Positions 1 to 11,910 are shown, counted from the first letter of the stretch. The stretch: 64,000 nucleotides of DNA from Prostheceraeus crozeri (GCA_907163375.1 CAJQUW010017013.1:165744-229743); one strand, 5' to 3'. Notes: generated by a model not told the origin, from the letters alone. Translations and numbers: made by a program.

Positions 1-484
1 CCGCGCGTATTTCTATTAAATTATCCAAAAAGAGTTTTCCTCACATTCCTCTAGACTCTGAATGTGATGGTTAAAACATCATCCATCGAGGGCTTTTTGA
101 GAAAAAATCACGAATTAGAATACAAAATTCATAAAAAAATATTATTAATCGAAGTGTTACAGGCCTATTATTAATTACCAGCTTTCCAACAATGACCTTC
201 ACATGTTATTTAAATTAGCTTTAAGTACCATATTAATAATTCCATTAGTGCAACAGGACAGTAAAAACACCACTGCTACACTGTAAATCGCTGGATACGA
301 AAATTACATACAAACATATACCAAATTCACATACAATTTGAAACTACCATCTGATAAGAGATTCTCGCATGCTTACAGAGATCTGGTATGTTTTTCATAC
401 GAAATCTCACTTACCTTTTATGTGATTGGTATGTAGCGATACGAACTATTCTAACTGTGATTGACTGTTTTACACTAAAATACG
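1..484. repeat. Left copy of a 484-bp direct repeat
   Basis: This stretch recurs at 14,177-14,659 with only about two differences (one A in a run of A and one G/A change). It may continue upstream of the window. Its right edge falls exactly where the LTR element begins with TG, while the right-hand copy reads on without interruption. The left copy therefore looks like an occupied site and the right copy like the matching empty site. No coding capacity was recognised. Confidence 0.9.
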
Positions 485-3400
485 TGTAGGTGTTTGTCGG
501 CTTCTCAGCCGTGGTGACCTCTTTGGTGCGTGTGTGCATGTGGGCTTTGCCGCCTATGATGCGGTATTACTGTGTCTCCCAGTCTCCCATGTATGGCGTC
601 ACACTCTTGCCTTCCATTCTCGTGTGTCAAATTACATGACGTCATATTTTCGCATAATTGGGACCTAAAGTGAAAGTCGGATATACATTTCTGTCTATAT
701 CATTGTGATGTGTTTGCCTGAGTAATAAGAAAGCGAATCGACGCGGAACGCTGGCCTTTTTGATTTGCAACACTACAAGCTATCACGGCTCATGAAGCTG
801 ATCGAAGTGGTGAAAAAGTTTGCTGGCGGTGCGAATGACGACATCGAGCAATGGATAGACAAGTTCCGGGTTGCGGTGGATGTTACGATCGAGGATGTCG
901 CCAACAAAACCGACGACAAATTAGCAAAGATTTTACCAATCTTTCTTGATGGTCCTGCCTATGCCACCTGGAAACAATTGCCAGACGCTGACAAATCCAA
1001 CTTTGCAACGGCGCTCGCGGCGTTGCGGCGAGTGTTTGGTCGGTCGAAGTTGCAAGCGTGGCAAGACCTGAAGAGGATCAGACATCTGCCCGGTGAATCA
1101 GTGGATGTACTGGCAGATGAAATCAAGAGGTCTCTACAAGTCATATCTGGCGATAAAAGCATGGTACCTGACCAATTTGTATCGTGCTACTTGGTGGACG
1201 CCCTGCCCCCAGAATGCAATACCGTCTGCTACAAGTGCGGAGAAGTTGGCCACATGCGTCCTGACTGTCGGAGAAACGCCCAGGGAAACGGTCAAGCGGA
1301 GGCGGCTGCGCCGGATCATGCTGCCCCCGCACAGATGCATTAATCCGGGAAATGTGCATCGATGGTCGGACAATGAGAACTCTGATCGACACCGGATGCA
1401 GTGTAACCCTCATAGGTGAGCATGCCATACATGGGAGACGCCGTAATTCTTCTAAGATTTTGAAGTTGGAGATGATGAATAAGGCTTTGCTGTTTACGCG
1501 GGGGTCGGTTGAGTTGAGTTCTATAGTAACTGATAGTGGTATTGACTTAGGATCCGTAAGTTCTCACGTTGTTTCAAGTCTACCTCTAAATGTAGACGTA
1601 GTTCTAGGGCTGGACGTGTTGGCCTCGAATGGGTTTGAGCTATACTATTCAGACGGTAAATTCTGCGTAAATTTCGCGTCTAAATATGACAGGGTTAACC
1701 CCTATCGCAAGCGTAACAAAGCGTTAATTAAAGAAATGTGTATTAACGGTAAAAAATTGAAAACACTTATTGATACAGGATGCAGTTTTGACTTTAATCA
1801 GCGACCACGTACGGTGGAAGCGTTGTAGTTCTCCCAGTATTGCCTTAGAAATGATGAACCGGACAGTTTTGAATACGAGTGGGTCAGTTGAGTTTAAATC
1901 GATTGGAAGCGATAGTGTTGACTTAGGACCTGTTACTGCGTATTGTGTCCGTAGGCTACCGTTAGACGTAGACGTAGTCATAGGATTGGACGTGTTGTCA
2001 CAGAACAGGCTTGAGCTGTGTTGTCGTGACGGGAATGTTATGATAAACTTCACTAAGTTAGAGGATAATATGGCCAATGTCATTACTCAGCCTACCATTA
2101 GCAAGGATACAATTGTCATCGTTGTTGAAAACAGGTTGGATCGCTTCTTGAAGACTTTAATGGCTCAATAAAAACAAAAGTTAGCTATGTACAATAAAAT
2201 CCGCCAGTACTTCGTGCCACTGACACTTCTATGGGCGATCAACTCGAGCAAGGATACAGTTATTTCCGATAGTGATTTTGAGGCAAGGTTTAACAATGGC
2301 CATTGGGTAGCTAATTGGAAGTGGACTAATGAGGACGAAACTAAAGAGCTGCACAGATTTCCGTGTAATTACGTTAAGCAAACTAATCGGGAGGCTTGCG
2401 ATAAGGAAATAGAAACATGGGTAAGAGAAGGCATTCTTGTCAAACACTCAAACAATAGGCATGGCGAGATACGCGGTTACCTACCGCTGATGGCTATTGA
2501 GCAAGACAAAGGTGATGAGAGTAAAGTCCGCCCGGTGCTAGATTATCGCAAGCTGGATCGTATTGTTCAGAGTTATCCGGGTGGGGCGGTTCCCCTCTGT
2601 GCAGATAGGCTGAGAGAGTGGCGTATGAAAGGAGAGAAAGGAGCTTTGTTAGATCTCAGGAAAGCCTATTTACAAATTCATATTGATAAGTCACTATGGA
2701 CTTACCAAACTGTCCGTTGGAGAGGAAATATTTATCTGCTTACCAGACTGGGTTTTGGTCTGTCAGTCGCGCCCAAGATAATGACAGCTATAGTTCAGAA
2801 AGTATTGGACCAAGATGATAAGATCAAGAAGGCGGTTTCGAGTTACGTAGATGATCTATTTATTGATACTTCAGAAGTTGATATTAATCATGTAAAATCA
2901 CATTTACTGACGTGGGGATTAGTGACAAAGGAACCCTTGACTCTGGGTCGCACTGATGGAGTTCGGGTGCTAGGCATGAAGGTGAAGGAAGACTTGTCTT
3001 GGGAAAGAGACAACAAAATACCGACTCTCCCTGATGAATGCTCCAGGAGGCAAATACATGGCATAGTGGGTGAGCTGGTGGGCCACTTCCCAACAGCAAG
3101 TTGGTTGCGAGTCCACTGCAGTTTTATGCAGCGGTTGACTGCCGTCTCTAAGATGGGATGGGATGACGTGGCTTCCGAGCACCTAAGGAAACCCTTGAAA
3201 GAAATCCTAGAGAAAATTAGGAACGAAGGCGATCCTGTGCGTGGGCAGTGGCCAGTCAGTGAATGCGCTCCGATGACAGTGTGGGCAGATGCTAGCGGTT
3301 TGGCAATAGGTGTAGCGCTAGATGTTAGTGGGAGCATAGTAGAGGACGCGACTTGGTTGAGACCGCGGGACGACTCGGCACACATAAACTTGAGCGAGTT

Positions 3401-3530
3401 GGACGCCGTTATCAAAGGAATCAACATGGCACTGAGATGGGGGCGAAGATACTTGTACATCAGAACCGACTCTTCAACAGTATACAAGTGGCTGCAGGCG
3501 ACTATTAATAAAACGCATAATGTGGGATGG
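485..3530 (+). mobile_element. Fossil LTR retrotransposon, Ty3/Gypsy-type, broken and 3'-truncated
   Basis: Parts in order: a putative 5' LTR/leader from about 485 (begins TG) to about 750; a gag-like region from about 765 with a CCHC zinc knuckle near 1,230-1,275; two successive retropepsin-like segments, each with an IDTG active-site motif (about 1,350-1,690 and 1,735-2,060); reverse transcriptase from about 2,330 with the YVDD box near 2,850; and an RNase H-like region around 3,280-3,510. No integrase and no 3' LTR were seen. The copy is broken in several places and looks moderately old. The RT-RNase H style resembles gypsy-like elements common in marine invertebrates; the lineage is my inference. 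The right limit is approximate. Confidence 0.85.
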
Positions 3531-3999
3531 TTCCGTCCCAAAACCTATTCTCAGCGACTCCCTTTAATGCTGCCTTCAAAAAGTCGAAGCAGATGCTTCC
3601 GCAATGCATTGGGTAAGTGGTTCAGAGGCACCAGACACAGCAGCAGCGATAAAATTCCGAACAATTAAGTATCGTTTGCTCGACGGTCATCGTCGATTTT
3701 GTCTACGCAGATTCGCAGCAAGTAGGCCTAGCCTATCGGTGGTTGTACTGCCATTGTCGTTCGTTTTTCGATCACATGCTTATATGCGTGCAGAATATTT
3801 CACTTATCAACCACTTCCCCCATAGTTCCATCGTCCTTTTGACTTTTGCAAGAAAATTGAAACAGGATTCAAAACATGCAATATATTTTGTCCATGATCT
3901 TTCAAATGATTGCATGATAGTTGATGACTCGAGAGGTGATCCAGTTTGATGAAGCCTTATGTAAAGATAAAGAACTCTCCATTAATTTTAGTCGAAAAT
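3531..3999. other. Unassigned spacer
   Basis: No gene, RNA or repeat was recognised. Only short chance reading frames occur between the LTR fossil and the Penelope-like remnant. Confidence 0.5.
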
Positions 4000-4257
4000 T
4001 CATTTCATCAAAAAATTTATTTTACAAGCTCGGCCTTCGGCATCCAGCTCCTCACGATCGATGGTAGCGAACATGCACATGGTTGTATGATGTTTCGGCT
4101 GCATTCTAATTGTCTGATTTTTAACCGGGGCTATGTGGCTCCATGGGGAGGAATTCAACATGTCAGGGGTGGAATAGCATTCGAAGGAGTATTTTGAATG
4201 GGCAAGATCTGACGATGTCCTCCTAGATAAAGTATTGTGACTGCATTCATAGTACAT
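4000..4257 (-). pseudogene. Penelope-like C-terminal remnant
   Basis: The minus-strand translation contains IDREELDAEGRA close to its end. The clearer Penelope-like copy at 26,266-26,709 ends with IDREKALDAEGLV, also preceded by a stretch rich in H, T and M/L. The matching nucleotide stretch (GGCCTTCGGC, then TCCAGC, then CGATCGATG or CGGTCGATG) lies at 4,030-4,062 and 26,308-26,340. This is a short decayed tail without reverse transcriptase. I infer common descent from the shared motif only. Confidence 0.45.
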
Positions 4258-4885
4258 GTCAATAGGCTATTCATTGAAATAGGTTTACAATTGACAATCG
4301 ACTCAACATCAGCGTGCGCGTCGATTTGAGACTGAAACCTCGAATCCAGGAACTGCATGGCATGCATCAAGCTCAATGCGGTCATCGTCTTTGGTCATTA
4401 CATGCATCTTTTTGCTGCAATCTTTCTTGATATACTGATGACACTGATAATAATTGATGACACTTTCTAAATACACGTACTTACATACTGCCTGATTAGT
4501 TATCTGAAAAGTCTGTATTTGAAAATATGTGTTGCTATATCTTTGACTTCCTTTCCAAACTTGAATATGGACCTGCTAGTTTATAGGGAGGAATAAAGCA
4601 TACTTTCAACGTTTAGGGAGAAACCTGAGCAAAAAAGGCTAAGATCCTTTATTGAAGAAAAAGTCGCATTAGTAATCACTTTCTAAAAACATGCTTTAAA
4701 CATGTTTTTTCATCGTGTTTAATTTTAAAAACTTCTTAAAACAATATGTCTAAAACACTGCCCACCCTGCATACGTAGGCTATATGGTCTGCTAGAACCT
4801 GCTTTTATGCATAAAATCTAGTGTGCAACATGGAAAATTTTCCAATTTTCTTTCAAAATTTTCCGTTTTTTATAATTGAATATTT
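4258..4885. other. Unassigned AT-rich spacer
   Basis: I see nothing here beyond AT-rich sequence and short runs of A and T. The TTAA target of the piggyBac insertion follows at 4,886-4,889. Confidence 0.5.
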
Positions 4886-4889
4886 TTAA

Positions 4890-4953
4890 CCCTTAAGCTA
4901 CCAAGGTATTTAATAGTCCTTAGGCTACCAAGGGTGGCTTTTAGAGCCACCCT
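4890..4953. repeat. piggyBac left terminus with an extra half-copy of the TIR
   Basis: The outer 17 bases (CCCTTAAGCTACCAAGG) are followed, after a short AT spacer, by a second TIR-like block (4,918-4,953) that matches the right terminus better. The inner block ends in a perfect 9-bp stem, AGGGTGGCT / AGCCACCCT, with a 5-base loop. The right end has only one such block. Confidence 0.8.
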
Positions 4954-5048
4954 AAAAAAAACAAGTTTTCCAGTGAGTTTCATGTTTAATACCAAACATA
5001 AGGAACAAAACAACATGTCAACAAAACGAATGCCTATTTCAGTAAAGT

Positions 5049-5717
5049 TTACATACAGTTTGAACAAACCACCTGGGCCACGAGAGCGTGTCGCCCGCAA
5101 GCTGGTGCATCACACTCTCGGCATCTGTGACGAGTTTTGTTACAGTCGCGAGTTGGCTTGCCACTGTCTTTGCACCTGGCGCATCTTAACTGCGGTGCTT
5201 CTTGGCCTTCTTGCACAGGTGCTTGTCGACGTGGATTTTGCTGACCTGTTGCTTTGGTGATCAGGTTGACAAGCTCCGTTGAAAGTCCGATAGGTTCCTG
5301 CAGTCGGAACAGCATGTGATCTTTGGCTAACTCGGTAGCAAGCTGTTGTAGGAACTGTCGACGTCGCTTGCTCTCCACAACCGTTGTCCAGTCTGGATGG
5401 GACATGTTGAAGATGGTGTAGGCGTTGATCCCAGTCACATCCAACATGTTGTGCATGTGGACCATGGGCCACCTGTGAACTCGAGTCCTGACCGAGTAGG
5501 CCTTGCACATTTCGTCCACTACATCAACGCCTGCTTTGGTTTCGTTGTAGTAGAGCTGCATGTTGCTCTTTCTCTTGCCATCAGGTAGTGTTTCAGCAGA
5601 GTGATGCATAGAGGATATTAGATAAACCTTCCTCTTTGGTTTGACTTGATAGGACTGGACTGTGAGTCTCTTCCGGTCGCCACCGAATGCGAAGATTGAG
5701 TCAAATTGCTCCCGTCC
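5049..5717 (-). pseudogene. piggyBac transposase, C-terminal part (interrupted gene)
   Basis: This encodes the C-terminal half of a DDE_Tnp_1_7 transposase, which cuts and pastes DNA at TTAA. Visible in order: the second catalytic aspartate region (FGGDRKRLTVQSYQVKPKRK), then VYLISSMH; the third region GVDVVDEMC with two aspartates, matching D447/D450 of the moth enzyme; the HRWPM motif; and a cysteine-rich C-terminal domain with repeated CxxC pairs ending in CSNCM and a TAA stop at 5,049. On the 5' side the frame enters the 6.4-kb insertion at about 5,718, so upstream residues in the same frame are not transposase. The N-terminal part is at 12,124-13,296. The frame is otherwise open. Confidence 0.9.
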
Positions 5718-5905
5718 CGGTGAAAAAAAATCGTCGGCGATTACTCGGCAAATAGTCGGGCAGTGTCGGCTGTCAACCGTGTCGGCGCACCGAGTGAATG
5801 CCGACACAGGTGTTGTCGGTACCCATCGGTTAAGTGACGGCTGCACCGACATGATTAGAAAATCGGGAAGTGTCGGCATGTTCTCCCTATATGCCGACAG
5901 CAACT
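5718..5905. repeat. Left subterminal GTCGG repeats of the 6.4-kb insertion
   Basis: Six GTCGG and three CCGAC pentamers fall within about 175 bp, in both orientations, directly behind the terminal CGGTGAAAA. Dense short subterminal repeats are typical transposase-binding sites in several DNA transposon groups. Confidence 0.75.
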
Positions 5906-6493
5906 CTGATTGGACAATTATTAGCAAATCTCGTCCACTCCAATTCGTGTGATCTATATAACTTAAACACTGCTGTGATTTACAACAGAGGACTCCTGCT
6001 GCGCTCGAGGAGCATAGTCAGCACATTCTGCTTCTTTGCAAGTGGCACAGATGAAAGACAAAATGGCAACCTCGTGGAAAAAAGGATTACAGAATTCCTC
6101 ATACCAGATATCAGGACCAGATTTCCGGCAGCATGTGGTAAGTTAAGATATCAATACATGTCTACATATAGCGGCAGCTATGGGTCAACAGTTCTGTCTC
6201 CGTTACTTGTATTTTATTTTTGAGTGATTCAAAATGTAGATAGAATTACATGGAAATTCACAGAACATCCTGACAAGAAGAAAAACACATGTTAATGTAT
6301 TATGTGCGTATGCAATCCTACATTAAAACAGCCCGATTTTAATCGGTGCATTAATCTGTTGCACATTCTTTACTGCAGCGCAGAAATGTTGCTAGTACTC
6401 AAACGCTATGAGAAAGCAAACGAAAGAAAAAAATTCTTTTGAAAGTTGAAAACCCTGCTGAGAACACATTGTTGCGCTGTTTTAAGTAGCCAT

Positions 6494-6802
6494 TTATCTG
6501 TCTATTTTCGCTATCTCCGAACGACCGTGAATTAGGGTAATTCCTTTTGAAAGAGCTTCTTCCAACCTTCTATTGCTAGCCATTGTGAGATATCTAGAGC
6601 ACGAATAGATTTTCACGAATAGTCCACACTCTATACAGACTGAGGACTGATAGATTTCATTGTTCGATAGCGCAAAGCGCAATTCATTGAGCTGCTGTTC
6701 ACGGGAAGTTTCATACAGGACAGCACAACAGTGTGTGCACACGCAGTCATAATTCTGTCTTTGTCCTTCGTCCTCACAGTGATCTGCCGAATCTGCATGC
6801 AA
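6494..6802 (-). other. Cys-rich open frame, not identified
   Basis: About 100 codons on the minus strand contain CVCTHCC and, some 40 residues later, VCIECG, a spacing that could hold one zinc ion. The layout loosely recalls the small zinc-binding modules found with some transposons (for example the DUF6570 region of Helitrons), but the match is only a motif impression. No neighbouring replication or transposase domain was recognised on this strand, and no intron signals were assigned. It may equally be a chance frame. Confidence 0.25.
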
Positions 6803-6939
6803 ATATGTGAGGCAAGCGTCATCTGATTGATCGATGCGTTGCTATAGCATCAAGTTGGTTAGCTTGTCTCAAAACATATTATGCGTGCGCCTAACTGGGA
6901 AAGCAGCGCGTCCTGCAGATCAGTCTACGATAATAAACA

Positions 6940-7190
6940 GCAAGTGCACTAAAGCACATCAGATAACTCAACGAATGTGCATATTTCGTTTTTTTGCATT
7001 ATCTCATGACCAGACTCTTCGCGACAAATGGATAAGACAAAGAGCAATTAAACGAGAGGATGTCGATAATTTTGGCCAAAGAAGCGTCTTCCTTCCAACC
7101 TGTCTTCGCGAACTGTCTTCGCGAATTTGTTCTCTGCACTTCCTCGAAAATGATTTGATCAAGACAAGTCAACAATTCAATATCATCTAA
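6940..7190 (+). other. THAP-like segment (degenerate)
   Basis: The plus-strand translation includes FRFFALSHDQTL, then RDKWIRQR, then RICSLHFLEND. This is the layout of a THAP zinc-finger: an aromatic FxRF block, a conserved W about 15 residues on, and the closing CxxHF. The first cysteine pair is not in canonical spacing and the conserved prolines are missing. A short duplication (CTTCGCGAA twice) lengthens the loop before CSLHF. THAP domains occur in P-element transposases and in host proteins. A second open frame at 7,244-7,645 follows but was not recognised. Confidence 0.35.
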
Positions 7191-7243
7191 GCGTCCCAGA
7201 AAAGAATTGAAACTATTGCAACTCAAATCTTCGGCAGTTCCCA

Positions 7244-7645
7244 GTGTTTTCAACAACTTTCCATCTTACTATACCTCAGCATCTTCATCAACCAAACCAA
7301 ACTTTTTGTGGAAAACGCATCAACGGCAACAGCTCGCATGGAAGGAGAGAACACAAGAATGGAAACATGATAATTCGAATTCCCAAGGATGATATCACCG
7401 ATTTCGAGGATCTCTTAGATTGGCTTCCTTCAATAAATCTCCCAACAAATTACACATATATTACGACTTCCGAGTGCGCAGTGTTATCTTATTTTTCTTC
7501 AGAATCATTTAACAATAAATTGTCTCCACACTTCCAAAGTTTCATTCGTATATTTCATGATTTGTCATTTGACTTCTACATCGATGGAATCAGGATACAT
7601 GGCAATCGATTTTATTATCTCTTGGAAACGATTGACACAATCTAA
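7244..7645 (+). other. Unidentified open frame in the 6.4-kb insertion
   Basis: About 133 codons follow the THAP-like segment in a different frame. The second half has a compositionally protein-like look, with DFEDLLDWLPSINLP and, near the end, GIRIHGNRFYYLLE. I recognise no family. It could be a later exon of the same decayed transposon gene. No reliable splice pair was identified. Confidence 0.25.
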
Positions 7646-7699
7646 GAAACGGAATTGACTAATTTATGCAAAATGTAAGTCACTGCTATGACTCGAACA

Positions 7700-9600
7700 A
7701 TCATGTTGTTAATAGGTAAGCTGATCTATAAATATTTCTCTCCATCGGTTGTTAGTTATAATTTGTACAGGATTTAGTCATTTTATTATTGTACGCATAG
7801 CTCTATCACTGACAATATTTGTTCAGAAATAAAGGCGTTCCACATTTTACATCGTTAAGCTTATCCTGATGTTATTACAATGATATGATAATTAGCATTT
7901 TTCATGATGAATTGATGACAGTATATAACACGTCTACTCATTACCTAATGTGCCTCTACAGAAGTAAAACCCACTTCATAAATCATAATTTTTAAACATG
8001 AAATCGTGTTGATGAAGAGATGAAACCCGCATGAGATGAACAGTCAAATCCTAGGCTTTTATTTGACGTATTGTTCATTAAGATACGTCAACTTTTAGTG
8101 AAAATGTGTGGTTATGACTCTAAAAATCTGCTTGATTGCTTAATTGAAAAACTGCCATTATTAATTCAAGTTAAACTGCTTTTGGTTGTGAGTCACTCGC
8201 GTATTTGTTACAGCTTTCAGTTTGTGGGTGCGATCTTCGATGAGAATCCGTTGACATGTGTATTTATATTTAATAACATCATGCCAGGCAATCACAGCGA
8301 AGTACAAATCAATTTTCGAATTATAGTTGTGATTCGTTGATACTGGCTTTGACAGGGCAATCCAAAGTTAGCAATATTTTGACGTCAGTCTTCAATACAG
8401 TTCGCGGTACATTTAAACAGCGATCAGTCAGAGGACTTGCTGCATCTCCATTCTTGATAGGGGCGGGTAGGGCACATTGAACATGTTTTTGATCTTTTCT
8501 CAACAGTTTGAATATAATCAAATGAACCAAAATCAAACTCGGATGAAAGGTTGAGGATATCCTTAGTAATCTCAAAGTTGTTGGACGTTTTGGTGACATT
8601 TAATCTCCTCACAATATTAATTTTGAAATTTCTACCAAAGTGGTTCAATGTGCCTCATGCGTGGGGCACATTGAACCACCCACTGGGGTGGCTACATTGC
8701 GATGTTCATCAAATCTCAAACGAAAAGGGCGTGAAGATCATCTATGTAACTATTAGAACTAAATGACAAATAAACGCGTAAATAACAAAACTAATATTGC
8801 AATTATTATGATTAAGAAGTTACTACAAAGAAAACAATTAGTTAGCGTGTATTATTATTATTCTTGTTTCGAAATAAGTAACATAATTTTAGGTTACTTT
8901 AATTTGCGAATTTAATGTCAAGTTTATATTTACGAATACGATAATTAATTTTGCGAGAAAACTATCACTAATAAAATCAATATTTAGAACAACTTTATTT
9001 TCATTAAAATAGTTTTTTTCGCGAGCTTTTGTTAATAACGAAATCTCTATCAGAGCGACCATTACACTTGAGACGAGATTTGGTTTTGTTTCCAGCTTCG
9101 ATGCCAAGAGAGTTAGAGCTCTACTTCTTTTATCGATGCTGTCAAAGGTGTTGACAGTGAAGTTTCTCTTCACATAACTGGAGACCCAACTATCTTTAGC
9201 AAAGGACGGGTACAACTTGACGTACGATTTCATTTTGATAATGGCAAATATTAATTTTGCTTAACCCATAGTGAAATCTTATATAATAGTTCAAGTAGTT
9301 ATTTTCAGGGATATCGGTCGCAAGCTTAGTATCCTTATTTAGTTAGTTTAACAGTTTTTAGCTTTTAACTGAGTAAATAAAGATGTAGTTTAATAAAGTT
9401 TATAGATATAAAAATAATATACAATAAGAAAAGTTAATCCTTTTTATGAATAAGTCTATTAATAATATTTTTTCTTCTAATTTAAGTCATTTTTTTCTTC
9501 TCAAGAATGAGTGATCAATATAATCAATGATGTCAAGCAATAATCAACCATTAAAGCGATAGTAAGTATTCGTGTTTGAAATAGGTTATAAAACTTCTAT
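7700..9600. other. AT-rich interior of the insertion, no gene recognised
   Basis: Short frames occur on both strands (for example 8,321-8,648 and 8,889-9,233 on minus), but none shows a family signature. The only structure seen is the perfect hairpin at 8,640-8,679. Confidence 0.45.
8640..8679. repeat. Perfect 15-bp hairpin
   Basis: GTGGTTCAATGTGCC and its exact reverse complement are separated by 10 bases. A related string, GGGCACATTGAAC, occurs again at about 8,468-8,480. Confidence 0.85.
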
Positions 9601-9639
9601 GTGAAAGTGAAAATACCGCAGTGATTAGGCCTACATTAT

Positions 9640-10170
9640 CGGCTCTCTTGGCCTGATGAACCAAGGCTAAACGTTTCGGACGAGTTACTGAATGACAAAG
9701 ACTTTTGAATTGTGTAGTCGCAATCTTCATCTATCTAAAATTGGTTTAGTGACAACACAACGATAATAAAAACTGTAAAAATCCTGCATGTAAAAAGTGC
9801 ATATGGTCCATTTTGTGGAAACAGGACCATATTGACATTGTAATCATGCTTCCATTGGTTCGTTGCTTCTTTTTTGCACTGATACTGTTATCGAAATACA
9901 AATCAAAATAGGAAAGCCAACTGATATAATTGTGAAAAAATGCGTACACTCAATGTAAACATTTCAAAAGTAAGGGAATGCCAAGTTAGTTACTACATCA
10001 TTTTATGAAAAATGATTAACGACAATTAATTAATTAACTTCTAGTTGCCGGACTATTTGTCTAACTTACAATTAATTAAACATGACCTAACATTTATGTT
10101 CCCTGAAGATAGCTTCGTGAGGAAAACATAAATTCATCTACAAATGTAATTATATTTGTTTAGTAACAAT
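9640..10170. repeat. Degraded retroelement-tail-like sequences
   Basis: GCCTGATGAACCAAGGCTAA followed by CGTTTCGG (about 9,651-9,680) and a later CCCTGAAGAT block (about 10,100) resemble the CTGATGA...GAAACG 3' signatures often seen in Penelope-like elements. AAAAGTAAGGGAATGCCAA at 9,966-9,984 recurs at the centre of the inverted repeat that follows. The assignment is by motif only. Confidence 0.35.
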
Positions 10171-10203
10171 AAATGCAAATTAATTGAAGCATTTTATAAT
10201 TGA

Positions 10204-10658
10204 AAGCATTTAGAAATATACCTTTATGCATATTCTTCATTCACATATCTAAAAATGCCTAAAATCCCATCAAGGCATGCTCTTTTCAGTTATCATTTTA
10301 TACCCTGAAGATGACTGCATGCGTTCTGTAGTTGAAATTACTCGAAATTAGTGCGGCTGAATAAATCACATCATTAAGTTACATATACATCAGATAATAA
10401 TTCAAAAGTAAGGGAATGCCAAATTCCTGCTAATTTGGCATTCCCATACTTTTGAATTATTATCTGATGTAATTTATGCATGTATAACTTAATGATGTGA
10501 TTTATTCATCCGTACCAATTTCGAGTAATTTCAACTACAGAACGCAGTCATCTTCAGGGTATAAAATGATAATTGAACAGAGCATGCCTTGATGGAATTT
10601 TAGGCATTTATATACATGCGAATGAAGAATATGCGTAAAGGTATATTTATGAATGCTT
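10204..10658. repeat. Large inverted repeat (arms of about 222-228 bp)
   Basis: The left arm (10,204-10,425) and right arm (10,431-10,658) are imperfect reverse complements meeting at a centre of only a few bases, ...GCCAAATTCCTGCTAATTTGG.... Each arm contains the ATACCCTGAAGATGACTGC and GTTGAAATTACTCGAAATT blocks. A third, direct, more decayed partial copy of the arm runs from about 10,655 to 10,755. It looks like a foldback structure formed from a retroelement tail. Confidence 0.85.
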
Positions 10659-10759
10659 AAAATTTCATCAATGCATTTTCATTTTTTATACCCTGAAAAT
10701 GGCTACGCTCAGTATAGTTGAAATTAATTGGTTCATGATCTAATAAATTAGCATCATAT

Positions 10760-11587
10760 TAGCAATCCTACTTTCACTTTCATTTAGAATGTCCAACCAA
10801 AGAGGCATCATCTCTACGTGATTGTTGGCTGTTTATAATTATCTTAAAAGATTTCCAAATTAGACTTGACTTAACTTGACCCACCCTCTTAATCATGTTT
10901 GCAAGTGGACAGGTATTTGCTATAGTTATTTTTCATGATTGTTAGCTGTTTGTGATTGTCTTTAAAGATTTCCAAAAATGCGCTATTGGTCCACACTCAC
11001 AATCATGTTCTCATATGGATTTAGTCATATGTACTTCCTTTTTATACTGATCGTCAGCTACATATTTGCTTTTGAAAATTCCCAGACTGAACACTATATA
11101 TCCTTCGTAATCATCCTGAATTTCGTCATTTGTTTTATGACACATTTTTCATCGGAACTTGTCTAGTGCTCATGTAATACATATAGTGATTCTTGTCGTT
11201 TTATTATTTTTTGCCTGGAAATAATAGCAGGTCGGGTAATTAATGTAAGGCTATTGATTTTAAGCAGCATAATTACATGAAGTGAATAAAAGCTCATGTC
11301 GTTTTCCTATTTTTCATGTTCAATGTACATGTATACATATATGTTCCTATTTATTTTAATCATGTTAAATTCTATAACTTCTTTTTATGCGTCAATAATA
11401 TTCAATATTTTTTGCATCAAGCATCTTACTGCGCATTTTAGACCAAAGTCGTTGTCTCTCAAAAAGATATCATCAATGGAGATCGGACACTACCAAGCCA
11501 GCACAACCGATGGCAGAGAAGCATACCACTGTTCTGTAGGCCGACATTTGAGGTGAGTCGCTAAAATAATTTCTTGTGCGATTATTT
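10760..11587. other. AT-rich stretch, no gene recognised
   Basis: Two short duplicated phrases (TGATTGTTGGCTGTTTATAA near 10,820 and TGATTGTTAGCTGTTTGTGA near 10,935) hint at an old duplication. Short hydrophobic plus-strand frames occur at 10,978-11,166 and 11,296-11,556, but nothing supports a gene. Confidence 0.4.
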
Positions 11588-11820
11588 GTCACTGCCTCCG
11601 AATGTTTTGGTTTTAGCAGCATTGACTTTTTCTGCTGTTAATCCTTGGAACATTTCGTAGCAGGTTGACACCGATCAGCAGCATTTTTATAATGTATAAA
11701 TATTGTAGAGCTATTCTTGTCACTGCCTCCGAATGTTTTAGCTTTAGCAGTATGAGTTTTTCTGCTGTTAATCCTTGGAGCATTTCGTAGCAGGATGACT
11801 TTGATCAACAATATTCATCA
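11588..11820. repeat. Tandem duplication, two units of about 131 bp
   Basis: GTCACTGCCTCCGAATGTTT starts both units (about 11,588 and 11,719), and TTTTCTGCTGTTAATCCTTG plus CATTTCGTAGCAGG follow in each. The units differ by scattered changes. Confidence 0.85.
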
Positions 11821-11910
11821 CTATCGACAGCAAATTTCTTCAATATTTTGCTACAACGTCAAGTAGGCTATAACTGTAATTTCATCAAAAGAATGTGAAC
11901 ATATAATTAG

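Noticed and set aside
5718-5927. N-terminal extension of the piggyBac C-terminal frame (starting MLIIVQSELLS)
   Set aside because: These codons lie in the inserted element, whose GTCGG-rich end happens to stay open in the same frame.
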